Shown: positions 1-6,120, counted from the stretch's first letter. The stretch: DNA of 10,068 nucleotides from Alphaproteobacteria bacterium (GCA_016869335.1 VGEJ01000066.1:1-10068), one strand, 5' to 3'. Translations and numbers: made by a program. The notes: generated from the sequence alone by a model not told the origin.

Positions 1-134
1 GGCCACCGCCGCGCGCCGGTTCCGGAGCCGGGGCACCAGCCGGCCCACGGCGACGCCGGTTCCGTCCAGGCGAGCTCGGGTGGGGAGCCGCGGAAGCCGC
101 GCGCGGCCGCCGCCGGCTCCGGTCCCCTTACAAC

Positions 135-150
135 TGTGAGGCGCATCACA
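135..150. promoter_or_regulatory. CRP/FNR-superfamily-like operator palindrome
   Basis: TGTGA at 135-139 and TCACA at 146-150 are separated by six bases. This is the exact half-site arrangement of the CRP/Clp consensus. The site lies about 210 bp before the start expected from the sigma-54 promoter at 321-336. That is far for classical CRP activation, so it may serve another transcript or act as an upstream site. Chance occurrence of a perfect 10-base match in 10 kb is low but not negligible. Confidence 0.4.
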
Positions 151-154
151 CCCC

Positions 155-177
155 GGCCGCTAGGGCGTTGAGCGGCC
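155..177. repeat. 7-bp stem-loop
   Basis: GGCCGCT (155-161) and AGCGGCC (171-177) form a perfect 7-bp stem around a 9-base loop. No T-run follows on either strand, so it is not a standard intrinsic terminator. It could end an upstream transcript, or its GCTAGGG segment (159-165) could belong to the same motif set as the palindrome at 203-217. Confidence 0.4.
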
Positions 178-202
178 TGTCAACGAGTCGCGTCGTGCGA
201 AG

Positions 203-217
203 GGCTAGGCCCTAGCC
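203..217. repeat. Perfect 7-1-7 palindrome, possible activator site
   Basis: GGCTAGG (203-209), one central C, then CCTAGCC (211-217). A related GCTAGGG lies at 159-165. The palindrome is about 130 bp upstream of the start predicted from the sigma-54 promoter at 321-336. This is a normal distance for a bacterial enhancer-binding protein site. The role is inferred; only the symmetry is seen. Confidence 0.4.
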
Positions 218-273
218 GAGCGGCGACTTTCGGGCGAGTCCTGTCGGCGCGCCTTACACCAGCTCCCGCATCA

Positions 274-303
274 TTCACCGTCGCGCCGAATAACTCTGAT
301 AAT
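274..303 (+). promoter_or_regulatory. Alternative sigma-70-like promoter for the PEP-CTERM gene
   Basis: TTCACC (274-279) and GATAAT (298-303) are 18 bases apart, matching the -35 and -10 consensus at 4/6 and 5/6 positions. It would give a 5' leader of about 80 bases. It competes with the sigma-54-type promoter immediately downstream, and the two could be used under different conditions. Confidence 0.35.
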
Positions 304-320
304 CCAATTGCCTATCTGAG

Positions 321-336
321 TGGCACGCACCCTGCA
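321..336 (+). promoter_or_regulatory. Sigma-54 (RpoN) type promoter of the PEP-CTERM gene
   Basis: TGGCACG at 321-327 is followed after four bases by CTGCA at 332-336. The GG (322-323) and GC (334-335) dinucleotides are exactly ten bases apart, as in the -24/-12 consensus TGGCACG-N4-TTGCW. Only the first T of the -12 box differs. Transcription would begin near 347, leaving a leader of about 47 bases before the ATG at 394. Some PEP-CTERM genes are known to be controlled by RpoN together with the PrsK/PrsR two-component pair, so this context fits. Confidence 0.65.
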
Positions 337-393
337 CCCTTCCGCTCCGGGTGGCCGGCACATGCGCCGTCCGGAACGAGAGAGGATCTAGCA

Positions 394-1035
394 ATGCGTA
401 TCAAGTCAGCACTTCTGGGGACGGCGGCTGCGATCACGATGCTGGCTGGCGCCTCGGGTGCCAACGCAGCCGTGCACGCGTTGGCTTCGTTGGATCTGAG
501 CGGCTTGGTGGCCACGGGGCTGCCGGCCTTCAACACCTTCCTGTTCACCGGCTCGAGCTCGGTGTTCCTGACCAACGGCATATTCCTGTCCGATGCCGAC
601 CTGGCACCGCCGGTCTTGGCGGCATTCTCACCGGGCGATGCGGCTGGGCCGCTCGACTCGGCCGTGTCGTTCGTGAAGACCCTCGGCTCCGGCGCGGCGG
701 AACCCGCGAACAATGCCTTCACTCCGATCGGGGCCGGCGCCGGCCTTGACTCGTACTCGTATGCCGACCAGATCGTCACCTACACCAAGATCAACGCCAC
801 GACCGGGACGCCCGGTGGCGGCAGCGCTTGGAAACAGATCGCCGAGACCCTGGTCACCGGCGGCCTGAGCGGCAACGCGAGCACCTCGAACACCCAGGTG
901 TGGAACTTCGCGATCGCGCTCTCCTCGACCGTGACGGTCGATGCCACGTCGTCTCAGGACGTGCCTGAGCCGGCGACGCTCGGCCTGCTCGGCCTTGGCG
1001 GGGCCAGCGTTCTGCGCCGCCGCCGCGCTCACTAG
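394..1035 (+). CDS. PEP-CTERM sorting domain-containing secreted protein
   Basis: A 213-residue exported protein. It has a Sec signal peptide (residues 1-25: Arg/Lys at 2-4, a hydrophobic core, and an A-N-A type cleavage site near residue 25). The C-terminus is a textbook PEP-CTERM signal: V-P-E-P-A-T, then a hydrophobic LGLLGLGG stretch, then an R-R-R-R cluster three residues before the end. In this family the exosortase XrtA/EpsH removes the tail and the protein goes to the cell surface or extracellular matrix. The middle (about residues 26-185) is rich in Ser, Thr, Ala and Gly, has no motif I recognise, and contains no cysteine. The start is fixed by AGAGGA (381-386) seven bases before the ATG. 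No exosortase is in the window, so processing depends on genes elsewhere. The specific function is unknown. Confidence 0.9.
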   Translation: MRIKSALLGTAAAITMLAGASGANAAVHALASLDLSGLVATGLPAFNTFLFTGSSSVFLTNGIFLSDADLAPPVLAAFSPGDAAGPLDSAVSFVKTLGSGAAEPANNAFTPIGAGAGLDSYSYADQIVTYTKINATTGTPGGGSAWKQIAETLVTGGLSGNASTSNTQVWNFAIALSSTVTVDATSSQDVPEPATLGLLGLGGASVLRRRRAH

Positions 1036-1058
1036 GCGGTCACTTCGCTAGCCTTCCC

Positions 1059-1085
1059 AGGGCCCGCCGGTCTCCGGCGGGCCCT
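1059..1085. terminator. GC-rich terminator-like hairpin after the PEP-CTERM gene
   Basis: GGGCCCGCCGG (1060-1070) and CCGGCGGGCCC (1074-1084) form an 11-bp perfect stem with a TCT loop. A1059-T1085 adds a twelfth pair. Only two T residues follow on the plus strand. It sits 24 bases after the stop of the plus-strand gene and 27 bases beyond the stop of the convergent minus-strand Dabb gene, so it may serve both. Confidence 0.7.
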
Positions 1086-1111
1086 TCCCATTCTCGGCGC
1101 CGGCGGCGGCC

Positions 1112-1435
1112 CTACTTCGTCGTGAAATCGAGGATGCAGACGTCGGCCACGTGCGGCGCGATGCCCTCGCCGAGCTCGCGATGCAGCGGCAGGCGCTGGT
1201 AGCGGCCGTGGTCGCGCCCGTTGCGGAACTGGCAGACGAGCGCGTGGCTGTAGCCGTGCGTGCAGCCCTTGAAGTTGTACGCCGCCGAATGGCGCTCGCC
1301 GCTGTTTGGCCCATACGCGATGCTGATGCAGCCGCGTGAGGCGGCCTGCATCTTGCGCGCGAAATCACGCAGCTTACGGTGAATCGCGGGTGCCGACCGC
1401 GGCTTGAACTTGAACAGGACAACGTGCTGGAACAT
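1112..1435 (-). CDS. Dabb (stress-responsive A/B barrel) domain protein, copy 2
   Basis: A 107-residue single-domain protein. The opening M-F-Q-H-V-V-L-F-K-F-K is typical of the dimeric alpha/beta barrel (Dabb) family, as are the central Y-x-H-A-L-V-C-x-F and the L-H-R-E-L near residue 85. The family includes small dimeric proteins of mostly unknown biochemical role and a few tautomerase- or cyclase-like enzymes, so no reaction can be assigned. The start at 1435 is chosen because GGGAGGG (1441-1447) precedes it and because it aligns with the neighbouring paralogue. An upstream in-frame start at 1480 would add 15 unrelated residues. It lies 67 bp downstream of the paralogue at 1503-1829 on the same strand, probably co-transcribed. 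Confidence 0.85.
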   Translation of the reverse strand: MFQHVVLFKFKPRSAPAIHRKLRDFARKMQAASRGCISIAYGPNSGERHSAAYNFKGCTHGYSHALVCQFRNGRDHGRYQRLPLHRELGEGIAPHVADVCILDFTTK

Positions 1436-1502
1436 CGCGACCCTCCCATGTCGCGGGGCTCCGCGCGGGGGCGGCGCCACCGTGTGTGCGTGCCTGGGCC
1501 GT

Positions 1503-1829
1503 CTAGCGGGTCTGGTAGTCGCAGATCAGGAAATCCTTGAGCTGCGGCACGAGGTGCGGGACGAGCGCCTGATGCAGTTCGCACTGCTGATAGCGATCGT
1601 GCGAGCGCGCGTTGTCGAACACCGCGACGAAGGTGTGGGTATAGCCCTTGGAGGCGCCCTTGTTGCCAGGATGCTTGCCCGAGAAACGCTCCGCCCCGTT
1701 CTCGGCGTAAGCGCAGCTGATCGTGCCCGGATGCGACTTCTTGATGTTGCGGCAGAACGCCCTCATGCGGCGGTGGATCGTGGCGTCGTGGCCGCGCTTG
1801 AACTGGAACAGCACGACGTGGTGGAACAT
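1503..1829 (-). CDS. Dabb (stress-responsive A/B barrel) domain protein, copy 1
   Basis: A 108-residue Dabb-domain protein, clearly paralogous to its downstream neighbour. Both open M-F-x-H-V-V-L-F-x-F-K and share I-H-R, a C-A-Y/I-A-Y plus G-x-x-x-S region, K-G-Y/C-T-H, a D/H-R-Y-Q motif and a C-terminal I-x-D-x-x-T end. AGGA/GGGG (complement of 1835-1841) gives a good ribosome binding site. It follows trpE(G) by 99 bp on the same strand and may be read from the same transcript, but the intervening hairpin at 1849-1867 could reduce read-through. No enzymatic role is visible. Heme- or phenol-related Dabb enzymes exist, but nothing here ties these two to such a pathway. Confidence 0.85.
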   Translation of the reverse strand: MFHHVVLFQFKRGHDATIHRRMRAFCRNIKKSHPGTISCAYAENGAERFSGKHPGNKGASKGYTHTFVAVFDNARSHDRYQQCELHQALVPHLVPQLKDFLICDYQTR

Positions 1830-1848
1830 GCGGTCCTCCCCTGCCCAG

Positions 1849-1867
1849 CGTGCCGCGGTGCGGCACG
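1849..1867. repeat. 8-bp hairpin between trpE(G) and the Dabb pair
   Basis: CGTGCCGC (1849-1856) and GCGGCACG (1860-1867) pair around a 3-base loop. A partial extra copy of the arm follows at about 1873-1879. In transcript direction (minus) it is followed by a G-rich Shine-Dalgarno region rather than a U-run. It could be a processing or mRNA-stability element, or a weak terminator after trpE(G). Confidence 0.45.
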
Positions 1868-1928
1868 GAGTCGCGGCACTATGGCGAGCGCCGCCGCGCC
1901 AGGCAAGTGCGCCCCCCCGCGGCGTCGC

Positions 1929-4076
1929 TCAAGTCCGCGGCCGCGCGAGCTCGCTGAGCGCGTTCGCCACGATCATCCGCCCGGTGTTGCCGCGCAGCGA
2001 CAGGATCGACTCGGGATGGAACTGTACGGCGGCGATGGGCAAGGATCGATGACGCACCGCCATGACGATCCCATCGGCGTTCCAGGCCGTGACCGCGAGC
2101 GCCGCGGGCACGTGCGCCCGCAGCGCGTAGAGCGAGTGATAGGCACCGACCTCGCACGGATTCGCGACGCCGGCGAACAGCCCCTCCCCGGTGTGGGAGA
2201 CCAGCCAGGACTTGCCGTGGCGCGGCTCATCCAGAAGGCCGAGCGTGCCGCCGTATGCCTCGACGATGCCCTGCAGGCCGAGGCAAACGCCGAACTGCGG
2301 CACGCCAGCCTCGGCCAGTGCGCGGACCAGCGCCGGCACGCCGTACCGCTCCGGCCGGCCGGGTCCCGGCGAGTGCACGACCAGCGCCGGTTTCGCCGCG
2401 CACACCTGCGCGAGCGGGATGCCGGCGCGAAAGGTCGTCACCGTCGCACCGCATTGGCGGAAGTAGTCGGCCAGGGTGTGGACGAAGGAGTCCTCGTTGT
2501 CGATCATGACGACCGTGACGCCATCCGCGCCCGTGCACGGTCGGATTACGGCCGGGCTCGGTGGCGTCTCGAGCCCGAGCGCGCGGAAGAACGTCGTCGC
2601 CTTGGTACGGGTTTCGCGTGCCTCCTCATCGCCATCGGAGTCCCACACGAGGGATGCGCCGGCGCGATAGCTCGCCCGGCCGGCGGCGAGATGGACCGTG
2701 CGGATCGTGATGCCGGTGTTCACGGCGCCGTTGAGCTGCAGGCCGCCCACCGCGCCGCCGTACCAGTCGCGTGGCGTGCTCTCCATCTCCTCGATGAGCT
2801 GCACCGCCATCTTCTTCGGCGCGCCGGTCAACGTCACCGCCCACATGTGACTGAGGAACGCATCGACGCCATCGCAGCCGGGCCGCAGCCGGCCCTCGAC
2901 ATGATCGACGGTGTGGAACAAGCCGGCGTAGGCCTCGATCGTGCGCCGCCCGAGCAGCGTGATCGATCCGGCGACGCAGATGCGCGACTTGTCGTTGCGG
3001 TCGACGTCCGTGCACATCGTCAGCTCGGCCTCGTCCTTGGCCGAGTTCACCAGCGCGCGAATGCGTTCGGCATCCTCGATCGGATTGCTCCCGCGCCGCA
3101 CCGTGCCGGCAATGGGACACGATTCGACGCGATCGCCCTCGACGCGCACATACATCTCGGGCGAGGTCCCGATGAGCTGCTCGTCGCCGAATTGGAGGAA
3201 GAACTCGTAGGGGCTGGGATTGAGCGCGCAGAAGCGGCGGTAGAGCGTCGAGGGCGGGGCGCTGTAGTCGACGCTGAAGGTCCGGCTCAACACCAGCTCG
3301 AAGATGTCGCCCGCCTTGATCCGTCGGCGCGCCGCCTCGACCTTACCGGCGTATCGCTCATCGGAGATGTCGCACGCCACCTCCCGCTTCCGCTCCGGCG
3401 GGTGCGTCACCGGGGCCAGCGGGGCGAGGGGGTCCGAGTTCGCCCCGACCGTTGTGATCGTGCCAGAGCGGAATGCGTAGTCATGGCGCACGGCCATTTC
3501 CTTCCGCCGGTCCAAGAGCCAGATCGCGTCCGGCAGGTAGAGCCGGAGCAGCGGGCGCGCATCGCGGCGGTCCTGATGCAGCGCGATCGGCTCGAACTGC
3601 TGGATCAGGTCGTAGCCGAAGGCGCCGTAGAGACCGAGGAAGGTGTCGTCGATCTCGGCGAAGGCGCGCGTCAGACGGCGGAGCGGGCTCAGCACCGAGG
3701 GCTGTTTGCTGCGCTCCTCCTCGGCAAAGGTCTCCTCCGCGGCCGGCACCTCCAGGCCGAGGAGGGTCGCCTCATCGGTGAGGATCCGGCAATCTGGGCC
3801 ATGCAGGATCGGGCGCAGCATCGTCAACAGTCGAACGCCGCGTTCATTGTGCGCGCGCGTCTTGAGCGTACGACCCTCGGCGATGAACTCGAGCGGCGGG
3901 TTGATGAAGCCGAACTCCCAGCGCGAGTAGCGGTCTGGATACTCGACCCCGGAAGAGAAGCAGGCGCCGCGCGTCGCATCCAGCGCGTCGACGAGCGCGC
4001 CGATGCCACACGCGTAGTCGAGCTCGGTGGTCGTGCGCTCGATGCTCACGCCGTGGCCGGAGAAGATCGCGGTCAT
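1929..4076 (-). CDS. trpE(G): Bifunctional anthranilate synthase TrpE-TrpG fusion
   Basis: A 715-residue fusion that makes anthranilate from chorismate and glutamine, the committing step of tryptophan synthesis, in the cytoplasm. Residues 1 to about 505 are the chorismate-binding TrpE part, with I-G-T-S-P-E-M near 302-308, P-I-A-G-T-V-R-R-G near 321-329, D-R-N-D-K-S-R-I-C near 359-367 and L-T-G-A-P-K-K-M near 416-423. Residues about 519-710 are the class I glutamine amidotransferase TrpG: S-P-G-P-G near 569-573, nucleophile Cys598 in F-G-V-C-L-G-L-Q, and His687/Glu689 in Q-F-H-P-E-S. Length and layout match the fused enzymes of Sinorhizobium and Azospirillum (about 730 residues). PhzE of phenazine synthesis is also fused but shorter, and no phz genes are near. 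The start has AGAGGAAGGA just upstream. No other trp gene is in the window, and a candidate attenuator-like leader precedes the gene. Confidence 0.95.
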   Translation of the reverse strand: MTAIFSGHGVSIERTTTELDYACGIGALVDALDATRGACFSSGVEYPDRYSRWEFGFINPPLEFIAEGRTLKTRAHNERGVRLLTMLRPILHGPDCRILTDEATLLGLEVPAAEETFAEEERSKQPSVLSPLRRLTRAFAEIDDTFLGLYGAFGYDLIQQFEPIALHQDRRDARPLLRLYLPDAIWLLDRRKEMAVRHDYAFRSGTITTVGANSDPLAPLAPVTHPPERKREVACDISDERYAGKVEAARRRIKAGDIFELVLSRTFSVDYSAPPSTLYRRFCALNPSPYEFFLQFGDEQLIGTSPEMYVRVEGDRVESCPIAGTVRRGSNPIEDAERIRALVNSAKDEAELTMCTDVDRNDKSRICVAGSITLLGRRTIEAYAGLFHTVDHVEGRLRPGCDGVDAFLSHMWAVTLTGAPKKMAVQLIEEMESTPRDWYGGAVGGLQLNGAVNTGITIRTVHLAAGRASYRAGASLVWDSDGDEEARETRTKATTFFRALGLETPPSPAVIRPCTGADGVTVVMIDNEDSFVHTLADYFRQCGATVTTFRAGIPLAQVCAAKPALVVHSPGPGRPERYGVPALVRALAEAGVPQFGVCLGLQGIVEAYGGTLGLLDEPRHGKSWLVSHTGEGLFAGVANPCEVGAYHSLYALRAHVPAALAVTAWNADGIVMAVRHRSLPIAAVQFHPESILSLRGNTGRMIVANALSELARPRT

Positions 4077-4169
4077 GTCCTTCCTCTTGCGGAACGGCGC
4101 CGATCGGACGGCGCGCTTGACGAATCGACGGGTGAAGCGCCGCGTGGCGCGGGCGTCAGGTGCGACGCA
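4077..4169 (-). promoter_or_regulatory. Folded leader RNA before trpE(G), candidate attenuator
   Basis: The leader between the short ORF at 4170-4214 and trpE(G) can adopt competing folds. A 9-base arm inside the short ORF (complement of 4190-4198) pairs perfectly with one at 4119-4127. The same arm can instead pair locally with UCGUC, five bases over a 6-base loop. A 6-bp G+C stem (4097-4102 with 4109-4114, 6-base loop) sits just before the trpE ribosome binding site. A further 5-bp GCGUC/GACGC stem starts at the stop of the short ORF. There is no U-run, so if it regulates, it may mask the ribosome binding site or act through Rho rather than form an intrinsic terminator. The function is inferred. 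Confidence 0.4.
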
Positions 4170-4214
4170 TCACCATCGGACGGACGAGCCGATTCGTCTT
4201 ACCGCCAAGGACAT
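4170..4214 (-). CDS. trpL: Candidate Trp leader peptide (14 codons)
   Basis: ATG to TGA encodes M-S-L-A-V-R-R-I-G-S-S-V-R-W. The only tryptophan codon is the last sense codon. The ORF lies 93 bases before trpE(G) on the same strand and overlaps one arm of the leader inverted repeat. No Shine-Dalgarno is present, but the promoter at 4221-4249 would start transcription at or next to the ATG, giving a leaderless ORF. As I recall, trpL of Sinorhizobium is also about 14 codons and leaderless. Against it: known trpL peptides carry two or three adjacent Trp codons, and this has one. It may be fortuitous. Confidence 0.35.
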   Translation of the reverse strand: MSLAVRRIGSSVRW

Positions 4215-4220
4215 GAGTGG

Positions 4221-4249
4221 ATGTTAGCACCGCGCTGCGGCGCAACCAA
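4221..4249 (-). promoter_or_regulatory. Promoter candidate for trpE(G) and its leader
   Basis: On the minus strand TTGGTT (4249-4244) and TAACAT (4226-4221) are separated by 17 bases, matching consensus at 3/6 and 4/6. Six bases separate the -10 box from the ATG of the short leader ORF, so the first transcribed base would be close to that A. It lies in the 57-bp gap after the M15 peptidase stop. trpE(G) could therefore be transcribed independently of the cell-wall genes upstream. Confidence 0.45.
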
Positions 4250-4271
4250 GCCGGTCGATCCGCGTTCGCCG

Positions 4272-4817
4272 CTACCAGAAGCGGACGCGGCCGACGTCGA
4301 CGTGGACGAAGCGCGAGCGCGGGTAGTAGCCGACACCGCCCGCCTTCAGGCTCATCGCTGCGCGGCGCACGGTGCGAAGCGTGCGGCCCGGCATGCGGAA
4401 GTCGACCGCTCGGCCGAGCACGTGCTGACTGCGGCGCGCCACAGCGCCGTCTTGACGCGCGAGCATCGCGTTCGTCTTGGGTGAACGATAGCCGGAGATC
4501 ACGTGGAAGGGCTCGCTCGAATCGAGCTTGAGCCGCAGCGCGTGCAAGACATCGAGCAGCTTCGGATCGATGCGATGCACCTCATCGGTGCGGTGGTCAC
4601 GCAGGAAGTGGTCGATCTCGCGCAGCGCCTCGGGCACGTAGCGGCCCTTGGCCGCGTACTCGGTGCGCAGCCACTCGCCGGTGTGTGTGTTGTAGAACGA
4701 GAGCGTCTTGCGCGCCCGCTTGGCCGCCTCGGCGGGCTGCGGTATCGCCAGCGCCGCCACCGAGGCCAGACCCAACAAGAGAAAGCCGCGTCGTTCGAAT
4801 CCCCCAGCGCCGCTCAA
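4272..4817 (-). CDS. Tat-exported YcbK/MepK-type M15 peptidase (DUF882)
   Basis: A periplasmic zinc peptidase of the M15A/DUF882 family. E. coli MepK in this family cuts 3-3 peptidoglycan cross-links. An R-R-G-F-L-L-L-G twin-arginine signal is followed by a hydrophobic run and an A-E-A cleavage region. The catalytic part has S-G-Y-R-S-P, S-Q-H-V-L-G-R-A-V-D-F and G-G-V-G-Y-Y...F-V-H-V-D-V-G. His-x6-Asp plus His-x-Asp give the expected zinc ligands, and the protein ends R-F-W as usual. I prefer a TTG start at 4817 (about 10 residues before the Tat motif, GGGGGA seven bases upstream). ATG at 4865 lacks a ribosome binding site and overlaps a promoter-like -10; GTG at 4829 and ATG at 4889 are also in frame. 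The L,D-transpeptidase lies upstream on the same strand, as ldtD precedes mepK in E. coli. Confidence 0.85.
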   Translation of the reverse strand: MSGAGGFERRGFLLLGLASVAALAIPQPAEAAKRARKTLSFYNTHTGEWLRTEYAAKGRYVPEALREIDHFLRDHRTDEVHRIDPKLLDVLHALRLKLDSSEPFHVISGYRSPKTNAMLARQDGAVARRSQHVLGRAVDFRMPGRTLRTVRRAAMSLKAGGVGYYPRSRFVHVDVGRVRFW

Positions 4818-4860
4818 CGTGTCCCCCACCCGTTGCCCACACACGTCTGCGCCAGCAGCG

Positions 4861-4889
4861 GTCATAACAAAGTGAGCCGACGCCGACAA
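4861..4889 (-). promoter_or_regulatory. Promoter candidate for the M15 peptidase
   Basis: TTGTCG (4889-4884) and TATGAC (4866-4861) on the minus strand are 17 bases apart, each matching consensus at 4/6. If used, transcription starts near 4854. That excludes the ATG codons at 4889 and 4865 as translation starts and favours the TTG at 4817 or GTG at 4829. Confidence 0.35.
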
Positions 4890-4949
4890 CCGTTAATCGG
4901 CGATTAGGGTAAAGATTCGGTTAGAGCCGACGCGAAGTGCCCGCGCGAG

Positions 4950-4966
4950 CACGCGCGCCGCGCGTG
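4950..4966. repeat. Palindromic hairpin between L,D-transpeptidase and M15 genes
   Basis: CACGCGCG (4950-4957) and CGCGCGTG (4959-4966) flank a single C. As RNA it folds into a 7-bp stem with a 3-base loop, 27 bases after the transpeptidase stop. No U-run follows on the minus strand, so termination is uncertain. It may be an RNA-processing or partial termination site between the two genes. Confidence 0.4.
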
Positions 4967-4992
4967 TTCCCGGCGGCCGCACGAATGACGAT

Positions 4993-6120
4993 TCAGGGAC
5001 GCGGGCGGTGTGCGAGCGCGTCGATCAGCCGCGCATCGCGACCGTAGATGTCGTCACGGAAGTTCGTCTCGCCGGCCGCCTCGACGAACGCGGTGAAGTA
5101 CACGAGATAGACGGGAAGCGGCGGGTCGATCGTCAGCCGACGGGTGCGGCCGGTTTCGATCAGGGAATCGAGCGCGCTGGCGCGCTCGTCATCGAGCACG
5201 CGGCGCGCCAGGTCGCGCGCGCCCTCGACGCGGACGCAGCCGTGGCTGAGCGCGCGCGGCGTCAGCGCAAAGAGCTGCTGCGCCGGCGTGTCGTGCAGAT
5301 AGACCGCGAATGCGTTGGGCAGGTCGAACTTGAGCCGCCCGAGCGGGTTCTGTTCGCCCGGCCGCTGCACCAGGCGGCGCGCGAGGCGGCGCGCACCGGG
5401 CGCCCACCAATCGACGTTGAGTCCGAATGGATCGGTGCCCGCGAGCTCGCGCACGACGATGCCGCGCTCGGCGAGATAACGCGGGTTGCCGCGCAACTCG
5501 GGGATCACCTCGTTGACGCCGATCGACGGCGGGATATACCAGGACGGATTGAGCACGAGCGAGTTGACCTCGGCGCGCAGCACCGGGGTCGGATTCTTCG
5601 CGTCGCCGACGATGACGCGCGCCGAGTAGGGGATCGCACCGCCGACCGCATGGCTCAGCGTCGCTGCCGCGGCGTTGACCGCGATGTGATCGGTCTCGAA
5701 CGAGCGCGGCAGCCAGCGCCAGCGCTCTAGATTGGCGATGAGCTGCCGGATCCGATGGGCCAGCGGCTCGTTGAGCACGGTGCGCGTCCGGCGGCCGAGG
5801 ATGCCGTCGGCCTCGAGCCCGTGCCGGAGCTGGTAGCGGCGTAAGGCCTCGATCAATGCGGCATCGACGAGCCGCGGGTCCGCCGCGCCGGGGCCGGGGC
5901 CCGGTTGATCGGGCTCTGCGGCCAGGCGCTCGCGCACCGCACGCGTACGCGCATCGTGCGTCTCGGGCCGCAGCGAGGGCCCATCAGGGATCGTCGCCCA
6001 CACATCGGGCGCGAGCGCACGGTATCGGGTGAGCGCGGCGCGGAGCCCGGCGTAGCCGGCGTGGGCGGGTGGCAGCTCAGCAAGGAAGTCCGCGAGACGC
6101 CCCTCCTCGAGCGCGCGCGA
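4993..6120 (-). CDS. L,D-transpeptidase (YcbB/LdtD family), C-terminal part of frameshifted gene
   Basis: This is the catalytic portion of a YcbB-type L,D-transpeptidase, which makes 3-3 cross-links in periplasmic peptidoglycan. In order it has the end of the scaffold domain (A-L-E-E-G-R-L-A-D-F-L...P-P-A-H-A-G-Y), a PG_binding_1 domain (A-L-R-R-Y-Q-L-R-H-G-L-E-A-D-G near 5820), and the YkuD domain with N-P-S-W-Y-I-P-P-S-I, Y-L-H-D-T-P and the catalytic S-H-G-C-V-R-V (Cys codon 5238-5236). The frame has no start codon between its upstream stop (6240) and the GTG at 6003, which lies inside the conserved region just before W-A-T-I-P-D-G-P. The start shown is the inferred frameshift point, not an initiation codon. 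The N-terminal part lies in another frame at 6077-6628. Without repair the product would lack signal peptide and scaffold domain. Confidence 0.85.
   Translation of the reverse strand, partial: SRALEEGRLADFLAELPPAHAGYAGLRAALTRYRALAPDVWATIPDGPSLRPETHDARTRAVRERLAAEPDQPGPGPGAADPRLVDAALIEALRRYQLRHGLEADGILGRRTRTVLNEPLAHRIRQLIANLERWRWLPRSFETDHIAVNAAAATLSHAVGGAIPYSARVIVGDAKNPTPVLRAEVNSLVLNPSWYIPPSIGVNEVIPELRGNPRYLAERGIVVRELAGTDPFGLNVDWWAPGARRLARRLVQRPGEQNPLGRLKFDLPNAFAVYLHDTPAQQLFALTPRALSHGCVRVEGARDLARRVLDDERASALDSLIETGRTRRLTIDPPLPVYLVYFTAFVEAAGETNFRDDIYGRDARLIDALAHRPRP

Larger units (their letters stand above)
1..393. other. Gene-free left flank with regulatory repeats
   Basis: I see no convincing gene in this stretch. 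All three plus-strand frames are open from the left edge to stops between about 135 and 240, but the translations are low-complexity Pro/Arg/Ala/Gly. One of them could be the disordered C-terminal tail of a gene lying mostly outside the window, and I cannot choose a frame. From about 135 onward the sequence holds a TGTGA-N6-TCACA palindrome, a 7-bp stem-loop, a 7-1-7 palindrome and two promoter candidates. All of these lie upstream of the PEP-CTERM gene that starts at 394. Confidence 0.5.

Noticed and set aside
1..240. C-terminal end of an upstream plus-strand gene (for example a basic-tailed RNA helicase)
   Set aside because: All three frames give similar low-complexity translations, so neither frame nor family can be supported.
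1929..4076. PhzE-type ADIC synthase of phenazine biosynthesis
   Set aside because: The fusion architecture is shared, but the length, motifs and lack of phz neighbours fit the rhizobial-type TrpE(G) better.
1404..4484. A very long (1026-codon) plus-strand open frame
   Set aside because: It lies antisense to trpE(G), both Dabb genes and part of the M15 gene, all of which have clear family motifs. Its translation is Arg/Ala/Asp/His-rich with no recognisable domain, as expected for a stop-poor shadow frame in GC-rich DNA.
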